This document shows positions 8,111-14,987 of a DNA stretch of 23,743 nt, in pieces. This stretch comes from AG11 sp040005695 (GTDB taxonomy: Bacteria; Gemmatimonadota; Gemmatimonadetes; Gemmatimonadales; Gemmatimonadaceae): NCBI GenBank assembly GCA_040005695.1, contig JBDTYL010000097.1, positions 1 to 23,743 of the forward strand, read 5' to 3'. Each line of letters begins with the position of its first letter. The first letter of the stretch is position 1. Position numbers and translations under genes: made by a program. The notes under the pieces were generated by a model. That model did no database searches, was not told the origin of the DNA, and worked only from the letters and a program-made list of their open reading frames with translations.

Positions 8111-9787
8111 ATGAATCGAACCTGGATCCGAAGCGCGGTGCTGGTCACGGCGCTCATGGGCCTCGGCGCGTGCGACCTCAAGGTGGTGAACCCGAACAAC
8201 CCGGAAACGGCGCGTGTTCTGGCCACTCCCACGGATGTCGAAGCACTGCTGGGCACCTACTACAAGCGCTGGCACTCGGCGCTCTACCAGAGCACCACCA
8301 ACGTGGCACTGATGGCCATGGTGCAGTCGTTCGAGGACTTCTCCAGCCTCTCGAACAACTGCATGGGCCAGCGCGTCACCATTCCGCGACCGGGGAACGA
8401 CAATTCCATCGGGAACGGATGCGGGCCGGAGCAGCTCAGGGTGTATCAAGTGGAGAACGAGGTGAACCGGGTGGCGTCGAGCGTCCTCAAGACGCTCAAC
8501 CAGCCGGGCTTCACCCTGGGCTCCACCGCCCAGGACCTGCGCGCGAAGGCCTTCGCGCAGTTCCTCCGCGGCATCTCCCTCGGCTATGTCGCCATGGTGT
8601 ACGATTCGTCGGCCGTGGTGGACGAGACAACGGGCGCCGAGGAGGCAGGTGAGCTGAAGGGCTACATGGACGTCGGGGCCGCCTCGATGGATGCGTTCCA
8701 GAAGGCGCTCGACTACGCGAATACCGCCGGCACGGGGGGCAACGGCTTCCCGCTGCCGGGCACGTGGATTCCATCGACCACGACCTTCAATCAAGCGGAA
8801 TTCGTGAAGCTCGTGCGCAGCTACCGGGCCCGCATCCGCGCGAACCTCGCGCGGACGCCGGCGGAGCGGGCGGCGGTGGACTGGACCGCCGTGATCGCGG
8901 ACGCGCAGAACGGCTTCACGGCGGACCACGACAACATCACGAACACGGTCTCCGGTCCGTTCAATGGAGTGCTCGACCAGCTCTATTCCTACGGCACCTG
9001 GCATCAGATGACGCCGTTCATCGCGGGCATGGCCGACACGTCCGGCGCCTACGCCACGTGGATCGGCAAGGCGCTCGCTGATCGTGGCGCCGACGGCCCG
9101 TTCACCATGGCGACGCCGGACCTGCGCTGGCCGCAGGGAGTCACGCGCGCGCAGCAGCAGGCAGACTTCGCGCTCAGCCAGTGCAACGGCGGCGGAATCA
9201 CCTGCAAGCGCTACTTCGTCAACCGCCCCAACGCGAGCGATCCCTCGTCGAGCCCCACGTGGGGCCTGTCGAACTATGATCACGCGCGCTGGTGGTCCTG
9301 GCGCACCAGCGGCGACGCCGGCTCCGCGCGCAACGGCAAGCTGGTCTTCTTTTCGCTCGCCGAGCTGAACATGCTCGAGGCCGAGGGCCAGATCCGCAAG
9401 GGCAACTTTGCGCCTGCGGCGGCACTCATCAACAAGACGCGCACAAAGAACGGGCTGCCGCCCATCACGGCGTTCGACAACACCACGCCCGTGCCGGGTG
9501 GCAATGCCTGCGTGCCGAAGGTTCCCGTCGCGCCCAGCTACAGCACGGTGGCGTGCGGCAACATGATGGAAGCGATGAAGTGGGAGAAACGGAACGAGGA
9601 AGCGTATACGGGCTTCATCCAGTGGTTCCTGGACGGCCGCGGCTGGGGTGACCTGCCCGCCGGCACGCCGCTCTACTGGGCGCCGCCCTACCAGGACCTG
9701 CAGGCGCGCGGCCGGACGTCCGCGCAGATCTACGGCGTGGGCGGCTCGGAAGCCGGTACGGCGGTCAAGGGTACGTACGGCTGGTAA
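8111..9787 (+). CDS. SusD/RagB family nutrient-binding outer-membrane lipoprotein
   Basis: This is the surface lipoprotein lid and substrate-binding partner of the SusC at 4633-8097. The product is 558 residues. ATG 8111 is preceded by AGGAG (8096-8100), which overlaps the susC stop codon, so the two genes are almost certainly co-transcribed and probably translationally linked. The signal peptide ends in a good lipobox, LGAC (Cys21). Mature residues begin 'DLKVVNPNNPETARVLATP', the same motif as the other SusD in this window. The C-terminal part has 'FSLAELNMLEAEGQIRKGN', 'AAALINKTRTKNGLPP' and 'MKWEKRNEEAYTGFIQWFLDGRGWGDL', matching the TPR-like and signature regions of RagB/SusD proteins. 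The sequence is clearly diverged from the first SusD, so each pair probably handles a different ligand. Confidence 0.95.
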   Translation: MNRTWIRSAVLVTALMGLGACDLKVVNPNNPETARVLATPTDVEALLGTYYKRWHSALYQSTTNVALMAMVQSFEDFSSLSNNCMGQRVTIPRPGNDNSIGNGCGPEQLRVYQVENEVNRVASSVLKTLNQPGFTLGSTAQDLRAKAFAQFLRGISLGYVAMVYDSSAVVDETTGAEEAGELKGYMDVGAASMDAFQKALDYANTAGTGGNGFPLPGTWIPSTTTFNQAEFVKLVRSYRARIRANLARTPAERAAVDWTAVIADAQNGFTADHDNITNTVSGPFNGVLDQLYSYGTWHQMTPFIAGMADTSGAYATWIGKALADRGADGPFTMATPDLRWPQGVTRAQQQADFALSQCNGGGITCKRYFVNRPNASDPSSSPTWGLSNYDHARWWSWRTSGDAGSARNGKLVFFSLAELNMLEAEGQIRKGNFAPAAALINKTRTKNGLPPITAFDNTTPVPGGNACVPKVPVAPSYSTVACGNMMEAMKWEKRNEEAYTGFIQWFLDGRGWGDLPAGTPLYWAPPYQDLQARGRTSAQIYGVGGSEAGTAVKGTYGW

Positions 9788-9792
9788 TCGGG

Positions 9793-10257
9793 ATGCGCCG
9801 GTTCCTGTCCATTGCTTCGCTGTCGCTTGGCGTTCTCGTCACGGGCTGCTACACGTTGCAGCCCGCGGCGGGAATCGCCCCGGAAATCGGGGATGAGCTC
9901 GCGTTCGACATCAATGATGCCGGTCGCGTGGCGCTGGGTGGATCGATGGGGCCGGAAATCGCGCAGATCGATGGCCGGCTGGTGAGCCGGGAGAATGCGG
10001 AGTACCTCGTCGCGGTCACCAGTCTCCACTTCCTGCGGGGAGGGGAGCAGGTGTGGACCGGCGAGCAGGTTCACGTGAAGTCCGAATACGTCAATACGAT
10101 CTACGAGCGTCGCTACTCGAAGGGACGCACTTACACGTTGGGCGTGGTGGGAGTTGCAGCATTCGCCTTCATCGTCACTCGCGCCCTCAACGGGTCGGGC
10201 AGTGACGCGGAGCCGGTGACGCCTCCCCCCACTGGCAGCAGCAGCCGCGTGCCCTGA
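9793..10257 (+). CDS. Small predicted lipoprotein with C-terminal membrane helix
   Basis: The product is 154 residues and I do not recognise a named family. It starts only 5 bp after the susD stop with a weak ribosome binding site (CGGG), so translation probably depends on coupling to susD. The N-terminus is a lipoprotein signal with lipobox VTGC (Cys19). The middle (about 30-110) looks like a compact mixed alpha/beta domain with many charged residues ('EYLVAVTSLHFLRGGEQVW'). Residues 115-131 form a strongly hydrophobic helix after a basic stretch (ERRYSKGR), followed by a short Ser/Pro-rich tail. Lipidation at the N-terminus plus a C-terminal membrane helix is an unusual combination. It would either anchor the protein at both ends or bridge membranes. 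Its position inside the susCD cassette suggests an accessory role in that system, but this is inference only. Confidence 0.82.
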   Translation: MRRFLSIASLSLGVLVTGCYTLQPAAGIAPEIGDELAFDINDAGRVALGGSMGPEIAQIDGRLVSRENAEYLVAVTSLHFLRGGEQVWTGEQVHVKSEYVNTIYERRYSKGRTYTLGVVGVAAFAFIVTRALNGSGSDAEPVTPPPTGSSSRVP

Positions 10258-10292
10258 GCGCTTCCGGGCGCCCCACTTCCTACGGAGTCTCT

Positions 10293-11153
10293 ATGCGTCG
10301 TTTCTTTCAGCTCTCGATGCTGTGCCTGGCGGTTGGCGCCGCGAGTGCCTGCTCGACCCCCGAAACCATCGTTGCCACGGAGGACATCCCCACGGCGGGT
10401 GTCCGGTTCATCAATGCCGTGCCCGACACCAATGCCATGGACTTCCGGTTCGTGGACATCGTGGAGAGCAACGCGCAGTACAAGATCGGCTTCCGGAATG
10501 GCCCGGCCACGTCAGGCGGCGTCACCGCGTCGGCGCAGATCGAGTACAAGAACACGCGCGCCGGCCAGCGTCACGTGCGCATCTTCCTCAACGGCACCAC
10601 GCCGGACGTCGCGTCATTCGTGCTGGTGGACACGACGCTCACCATCGAAGCCGGCAAGCTGTACACGGCCATGATGTGGGGCAACGCCCGCAGCGGCGGG
10701 ATGAACTTCGTGTTCTATGAGGAAGTGATCGCGGATCCGGGCACCCAGGTTGGCCTTCGCGTGATCAACACGACGGGCGCGGCCGTCGATGTCCGCGCGT
10801 TTCCCTCCACCGGCACGCTGCCGGTCGCGGCGACCTGGGTCGCGGTTCCGGCGTATTCGCGCTCCTCGTTCGTGACGGCGGCGCCGTCGCAGGTCCTCTA
10901 CAATGTGCAGCCGGCCGGCGGCGGTGCCGTGCTGGTGCCGCAGGCGCTTGCGCTCATCGGTGCACCGGCCACGTCGAGCGCTGGTACGACGACGCTGGAC
11001 ATCGAAGGCCTTCCCGGTACGACGCAGGCGGGTTCCGCCGTCACGGCGATCATCTTCCCCGCCTCGGTCGTGGGCAGCAAGGCCACCCAGTTCGCCGCAC
11101 CCGGCATGTCGTTCATGTGGGATCGTCGCCCGCCGCGCCCCGCCGGCGTGTAA
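10293..11153 (+). CDS. DUF4397 domain-containing lipoprotein
   Basis: This is a 286-residue predicted surface or periplasmic lipoprotein. ATG 10293 has GGAG at 10284-10287. The signal peptide ends at Cys20 in the context ASAC. Two repeats of a DUF4397-type beta-sandwich follow. The first opens with 'AGVRFINAVPDTNAMDFRF' and the second with 'QVGLRVINTTGAAVDVRAF', both with the family pattern of V-R-h-h-N-x-x-x-x-x-x-x-D-h. This domain occurs in exported, wall- or surface-associated proteins, and its biochemical role is not established. The gene follows the small lipoprotein gene by 35 bp and is followed by a strong hairpin, making it the last gene of the susC-susD-lipoprotein cassette. Three consecutive lipoprotein genes after one receptor suggest a surface assembly, but this is untested. 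Confidence 0.91.
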   Translation: MRRFFQLSMLCLAVGAASACSTPETIVATEDIPTAGVRFINAVPDTNAMDFRFVDIVESNAQYKIGFRNGPATSGGVTASAQIEYKNTRAGQRHVRIFLNGTTPDVASFVLVDTTLTIEAGKLYTAMMWGNARSGGMNFVFYEEVIADPGTQVGLRVINTTGAAVDVRAFPSTGTLPVAATWVAVPAYSRSSFVTAAPSQVLYNVQPAGGGAVLVPQALALIGAPATSSAGTTTLDIEGLPGTTQAGSAVTAIIFPASVVGSKATQFAAPGMSFMWDRRPPRPAGV

Positions 11154-11172
11154 GCAAGGAGCGTATGACGTG

Positions 11173-11205
11173 CAGGGCCGCCGGGCACGTCGCCCAGCGG
11201 CCCTG
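11173..11205 (+). terminator. Intrinsic-terminator-like hairpin closing the susCD cassette
   Basis: CAGGGCCGC (11173-11181) pairs perfectly with GCGGCCCTG (11197-11205). An inner GGGC/GCCC pairing (11183-11186 with 11192-11195) tightens the loop. It begins 20 bp after the DUF4397 gene. The sequence after it (TGTGCTTTCG) is only moderately T-rich. It separates the cassette from the promoter at 11251. Confidence 0.7.
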
Positions 11206-11250
11206 TGTGCTTTCGCCCACGACACGTCCCATACCTGACCCCTCGCTGGC

Positions 11251-11279
11251 TTGACAGCGCAGCAGCCGGGCTCGATACT
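11251..11279 (+). promoter_or_regulatory. Sigma70-type promoter for the plug-like gene
   Basis: A perfect -35 box TTGACA (11251-11256) is followed after exactly 17 bp by GATACT (11274-11279), which has four of six -10 consensus bases. It lies between the hairpin of the upstream cassette and the next gene. Transcription would begin near 11286, giving an untranslated leader of roughly 190 nt before ATG 11473. It is the best promoter match I see in the window. Confidence 0.68.
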
Positions 11280-11472
11280 GCCGCCAGCGCACCATTCTTT
11301 TCCCACACAGCCTGCGTGGATACTGAGTCGCGCAAACCCGTGGCTCGCGCTCCGCGGCACCCGCGGCAAACCGACTCTGCCGAGCGAGCGGACGAAGCAC
11401 GACCAGACGGAAGTCGAACGGCGCACCGTCGCACCAGTTGCTCGATTCCACCCGCCCAACGGAAGCCCTCCC

Positions 11473-11919
11473 ATGGCACGCCTCAGGACAGCCCTCGCCG
11501 CCCTACTCGTCGTGTGCGGTGCCCTCGCCATCGCACCCGCCTCGGCGCACGCGCAGAAACGATCGCGCGACCTCATCACGCGCGAGGAGATCGACGCCTC
11601 TGCGCAGAAGGACCAGGACATCTACGCGCTCATCCGTGTACTGCGCCCGCACTTCCTCGACAAGGCGCGCGGCGTGCGCACGCTCGGGAACTCCTCCACG
11701 AGGATGGGCGTGTACGTGGACGGCGTGCATGAGACGGACTTCAACTCGCTCAAGAACATCCTCGCCTCCACCGTGGAAGAGGTGCGGTACCTCGACCCTT
11801 CGCGGGCCGAGAGCGAGTATGGCCAGGAATCGAACGGTGGGGCGGTGGTCGTGAGGCGCCTGGGCACCACACCGCCGGCCGCCGTCCAGCGCGATACGAC
11901 CAAGCCCCCGCCGCGCTGA
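11473..11919 (+). CDS. Small secreted protein resembling an isolated TonB-receptor plug domain
   Basis: The product is 148 residues. ATG 11473 is chosen because a typical signal peptide follows at once (about 1-28, ending SAHAQ). The frame is open further upstream, but that part runs over the promoter and leader. There is no strong ribosome binding site. The mature protein reads like the plug of TonB-dependent receptors with no barrel. It opens 'DLITREEIDAS', has an 'IYALIRVLRPHFL' helix, 'MGVYVDGVHETDFNSLKNI' (compare 'PLIIVDGAIMNVGSLAEL' in the SusC here), and 'VEEVRYLDPSRAESEYGQES' then 'NGGAVVVRR' (compare 'IESAEVVKGAAGASLYGTRA' then 'ANGVITIRT'). The canonical K-G is replaced by L-D-P. 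The tail is Pro/Thr-rich. The fold assignment is by motif comparison and the function is unknown. It could be a periplasmic partner or decoy of receptors, or a domesticated fragment. Confidence 0.85.
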   Translation: MARLRTALAALLVVCGALAIAPASAHAQKRSRDLITREEIDASAQKDQDIYALIRVLRPHFLDKARGVRTLGNSSTRMGVYVDGVHETDFNSLKNILASTVEEVRYLDPSRAESEYGQESNGGAVVVRRLGTTPPAAVQRDTTKPPPR

Positions 11920-11978
11920 CGCGTCCCGCTACAGCCTCCATCCTTTCTCCCGTCACCGACTTCCTCTTCGCCGGGGGA

Positions 11979-13004
11979 TTGTCGGTGATCGTCTTCGTGC
12001 CGCTCCTGCTGAGCGGACGGTCGGACCTGCTCATCGTCGGTGCAGGCGCGCAGGCCTGGCTCGCCACGGCGATCAACATGCCGCACTTCATGGCGTCGTA
12101 CCGGCTCGTGTACCGGAGCCGCGCGTCGATCCTGAAGCACCGCTGGGCGGCGATCTACATCCCCACGCTGTTGCTGGTCGCCGTGATCGCCGCGATCGTG
12201 GAGGCGCAGTACTCCACCGCCGGCGTGGTCATCCTCGTCTCGGTCGCGAGTGCCTACCTCGCCTGGCATTACACCGGGCAGGTGTGGGGCATGATGGCCT
12301 CCTACACCTGGCTCGACGGCGCGCGCTTCGAGGCATCGGAGCGATTCCTCATCCGCACGGGACTGCGCATCCTGCTCGCATGGCACGTCACGTGGTTCCT
12401 CTACACGCAACTGAGGAATCCCGGCATGGTGCGTTCCGCGTACCTGCTCGTGAGCCTGGGCACGCTCGTGGCCTTCGTCCTGGGCGTGACGGGCATCGTG
12501 CGCATGCGCCGCCGCACCGGACGCTTACCGCCGGCGCGGGCGCTCGTCGCATGGGCCGCGCTCTTCGTGTGGTACGCGGTGATGGCGCGCGACCCGCGCG
12601 CGATCTTCTGGATCCAGATTGCGCACGCGCTCCAGTACCTCGCATTCCCGGTGCGCGTCGAGATCAACCACACGGCCGAGTCGCATCCGACGCACCGGCG
12701 GCTGGTGACGCACATGGTGGTGTACGGGGTGGTGCTGCTCGCCGTGAGCGTGCTCATCGCGCAGGTGGTGCCGGGTCATGCGATGGACGCCGTAGCCAAC
12801 GTATTCGGCGAGCAGCCGGGTCGCGTCACGCCGGTGCTCATCCTGATGTTCCTCAACATCCACCATTACTTCACGGACGGGGTGATCTGGAAGCTCAGCA
12901 ACCCCGAGGTGCGGCGCGAGCTGTTCTCCCATGTGACGTCCGTGGAGCGTGACACGCCGCGTCCGCCGACGACTTCCCGCTCCGGCGTCCGCGCCCGGTC
13001 CTAA
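11979..13004 (+). CDS. Polytopic inner-membrane protein with conserved-looking histidine motifs, function unknown
   Basis: The product is about 340 residues with roughly nine or ten hydrophobic segments and no soluble domain. I do not recognise a named family. Histidines sit in or beside the membrane segments in striking contexts: 'INMPHFMASY', 'LAWHYTGQVWG', 'LAWHVTWFLY', 'IAHALQYLAFP', 'EINHTAES' and 'LNIHHYFTDGVIWKL'. Such a set suggests metal or heme ligation, as in membrane desaturases or Brp/Blh-type oxygenases, but I see no match to their exact motifs. The start is uncertain. TTG 11979 is listed; GTG 11985 has GGGGGA at ideal spacing. Yet the frame reads 'PVTDFLFAGG' just before, which completes the first membrane helix and suggests a start further upstream, possibly CTG 11916. 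The stop overlaps that of the convergent glycosyltransferase gene. Confidence 0.84.
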   Translation: MSVIVFVPLLLSGRSDLLIVGAGAQAWLATAINMPHFMASYRLVYRSRASILKHRWAAIYIPTLLLVAVIAAIVEAQYSTAGVVILVSVASAYLAWHYTGQVWGMMASYTWLDGARFEASERFLIRTGLRILLAWHVTWFLYTQLRNPGMVRSAYLLVSLGTLVAFVLGVTGIVRMRRRTGRLPPARALVAWAALFVWYAVMARDPRAIFWIQIAHALQYLAFPVRVEINHTAESHPTHRRLVTHMVVYGVVLLAVSVLIAQVVPGHAMDAVANVFGEQPGRVTPVLILMFLNIHHYFTDGVIWKLSNPEVRRELFSHVTSVERDTPRPPTTSRSGVRARS

Positions 13005-14845
13005 CGCGCCATGGCGCTCGCGCGCGCGAGAAACTCCCGCGAATCCTCGCGCGCCGGATCGAGCGCGAGCGTGAGCCGGAACTGCTCGATCGCTTCGCCG
13101 TAGCGACCCTCACGCGCGAGGGCCACGCCCCAGTTGTGATGGGCGTCCGCATTGTCGGGGCGGATGTCCAGCGCGGCTCGATACTGGTCGATGGCGTCCG
13201 CGATGCGCCCTTCACGCACGAACGCGTTGCCCATGTTCACGTGTGCGTCGGCATTCTCCGGATCGAGGGCCAGCGCCCGCGCGTAGTGCTGCTTCGCGCC
13301 GGTCACGTCACCCAGACGCACCAGCACGACGCCCCAGTTGCCTTCCGCCTCGCTGTAGGACGGCCGGAGTGCGAGCGCACGACGATACGCCTCCACCGCA
13401 GGCGCGAGGCTGTCCAAGCGGGCCAGGCCAACACCAAGGTTGTTGTACGCCTCCGCGAGTGCCGGATCGAGGGCGATGGCCTCGCGGCTGTGGGCGACGC
13501 CGTCCGCCACCTGGCCGCGCTGGTATTGCAGCGTGGCCCACGCGCTGTGCGCGTAGGAGGAGGTGGAATCCACAGCGAGCACGCGCGCCCAGAGTGACGC
13601 GGAGTCCCGCCACACGTACGTCTGGCGCCACGTGAGCGTGGCGAGTCCGGCAATCAGCACTGCCGCGCACACCGCCGTCATGCGCCGCCAGTCAGGCGCC
13701 ACATGGAGCAGCAGGCCCGCGAGCACCACGGCGACGACCGGCGCCGAATGATAGGTGTAGCGATCGGCGGCGATCTGCGGACCGTTCTGCACCACGCCGA
13801 GCATGGGTAGCGTGATCACGACGAACGCCACCCAGGCCGTCGCCGCCCCTGGCCAGCGCCGCCGAGCCCACCACGCGAGTGCGGTCAGCGCGACCACGGC
13901 GACATAGCTCGCGAGGAACACCGGCGCGAGCGGCCGCACGTGCACCGGCATCTGGTACAGGGGCGAGAGCCCTGCGGGCAGCACGGTTTTCCAGAGGTAG
14001 AACGCGAGCCCGTACGCGGACACCGCGAGCTTGCCGCCTGCGGTGAGTTGCGTGGCAGGCCGCAGCGCGACGATGGACAGCGCCATCGCGCCCAGCGACA
14101 GGAAGGCGAATGGCGCCAGCTCGAGGTACACAGCCCGGGCAGACGCGGTACGCCAGCCTGTTGCGCCACCCAGTCGCCGCAGGGGATAGACGCAGAGGAG
14201 AAGGAGTACGGCGGGGAGCGACATTGACGTCGCCTTGGAGAGCAGGGCGCATGCGAACAGCGCGAGTGCACTCCAGTATTGCAGCCGACGTGTCCCGCCG
14301 TCGAGGCCGCGCAGGTAGGAGAGGAGGCTCGCGAGGCAGAAGTAGAGCGAGAGCACGTCGCGACGCTCCGTGACCCAGGCGACGGACTCCACCCGCAGCG
14401 GATGCACGGCAAACACGAGGGCCGCGAAGCCCGCCGCGGCCGCGAGGAGGCGCTCGTCCCCTGCGGCGACAAGCGATGCTCGCAGGACGCGTCGCGCGAG
14501 GAAGTACAACAACACCGCATTCGCGACGTGCAGCAGGATGCTCGTCAGGTGATAGCCCAACGGGTTCATGCCCCACACCACATAGTCCAGCCCGTGGCTC
14601 ATCCACGAGAGCGGGACGTAGTGCCCCATGTGAAAGGTCGTCCACATCCAGGCCAGCTGTGTGGGGCCCAGTCCGCGATAATGCGGATTCGCGATGAAGT
14701 TCCGCTCGTCGTCCCAGCTCACGAAGCCGTTGCGCAGGGCGGGCAGCCAGGCGACGAACGTGATGACCGCCACGCACACGGGAATCACCCATGCCCGTAC
14801 TGGTGTCGGCTGCGTTGGGTGCGGGCGCTTCACGGTGGCGCGCAT
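13001..14845 (-). CDS. GT-C fold glycosyltransferase-like membrane protein with C-terminal TPR repeats
   Basis: The product is 614 residues. The N-terminal ~400 residues are a multi-helix membrane region of the GT-C (PMT/ArnT-like) kind, which transfers sugars from lipid-linked donors on the periplasmic side. Residues 41-50 hold the acidic loop 'FVSWDDERNF' after helix 1, and 'HPLRVESVAWVTERRDVLS' follows near 143. This arrangement, with TPRs behind it, recalls the TMTC family of O-mannosyltransferases and many bacterial 'tetratricopeptide repeat' membrane proteins. The last ~170 residues are five 34-residue TPRs ('AEAYNNLGVGLARLDSLAPA' type, each ending ALxLxP). ATG at 14845 is chosen. An in-frame ATG at 14902 would add 19 polar residues, but a possible promoter covers it. 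It is divergent from the FG-GAP/UnbV gene and convergent with the histidine-rich membrane protein. The sugar and acceptor are unknown. Confidence 0.9.
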   Translation of the reverse strand: MRATVKRPHPTQPTPVRAWVIPVCVAVITFVAWLPALRNGFVSWDDERNFIANPHYRGLGPTQLAWMWTTFHMGHYVPLSWMSHGLDYVVWGMNPLGYHLTSILLHVANAVLLYFLARRVLRASLVAAGDERLLAAAAGFAALVFAVHPLRVESVAWVTERRDVLSLYFCLASLLSYLRGLDGGTRRLQYWSALALFACALLSKATSMSLPAVLLLLCVYPLRRLGGATGWRTASARAVYLELAPFAFLSLGAMALSIVALRPATQLTAGGKLAVSAYGLAFYLWKTVLPAGLSPLYQMPVHVRPLAPVFLASYVAVVALTALAWWARRRWPGAATAWVAFVVITLPMLGVVQNGPQIAADRYTYHSAPVVAVVLAGLLLHVAPDWRRMTAVCAAVLIAGLATLTWRQTYVWRDSASLWARVLAVDSTSSYAHSAWATLQYQRGQVADGVAHSREAIALDPALAEAYNNLGVGLARLDSLAPAVEAYRRALALRPSYSEAEGNWGVVLVRLGDVTGAKQHYARALALDPENADAHVNMGNAFVREGRIADAIDQYRAALDIRPDNADAHHNWGVALAREGRYGEAIEQFRLTLALDPAREDSREFLARASAMAR

Positions 14846-14900
14846 GAGCGAACGGGCGCGGGAGGGAGGAGACGAACAGTCGTCCGCGAGCAGCGATCCC

Positions 14901-14929
14901 ATACTTCACCGTCGGGCGCGCAACGTCAA
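14901..14929 (-). promoter_or_regulatory. Possible promoter for the GT-C/TPR gene
   Basis: On the minus strand TTGACG (plus coordinates 14924-14929) is followed after 17 bp by AAGTAT (14901-14906). The -35 box is good (5 of 6) and the -10 box weak (3 of 6). If used, transcription would start near 14894, after the upstream ATG at 14902, which favours ATG 14845 as the translation start. Confidence 0.35.
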
Positions 14930-14987
14930 GCAGCCGTGCCGCGGGGCCGCGCGCGACGTTAGATTCGCGCGTGCCCCTTCCTCCCCA

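Noticed and set aside
4912..8256. Minus-strand open frame of about 1100 codons opposite susC
   Set aside because: It lies exactly antisense to a well-supported TonB receptor. It is Arg/Ala/Val-rich with no recognisable motif and no ribosome binding site, as expected for a shadow frame in GC-rich DNA.
11251..11472. Upstream TTG start for the plug-like gene
   Set aside because: That TTG is the first half of the TTGACA -35 box. The extension lacks a signal peptide, whereas ATG 11473 gives a typical one.
14694..14987. Upstream extension of the FG-GAP/UnbV frame
   Set aside because: It runs antisense into the start of the GT-C gene and would bury the lipoprotein signal. ATG 14988 places the lipobox correctly.
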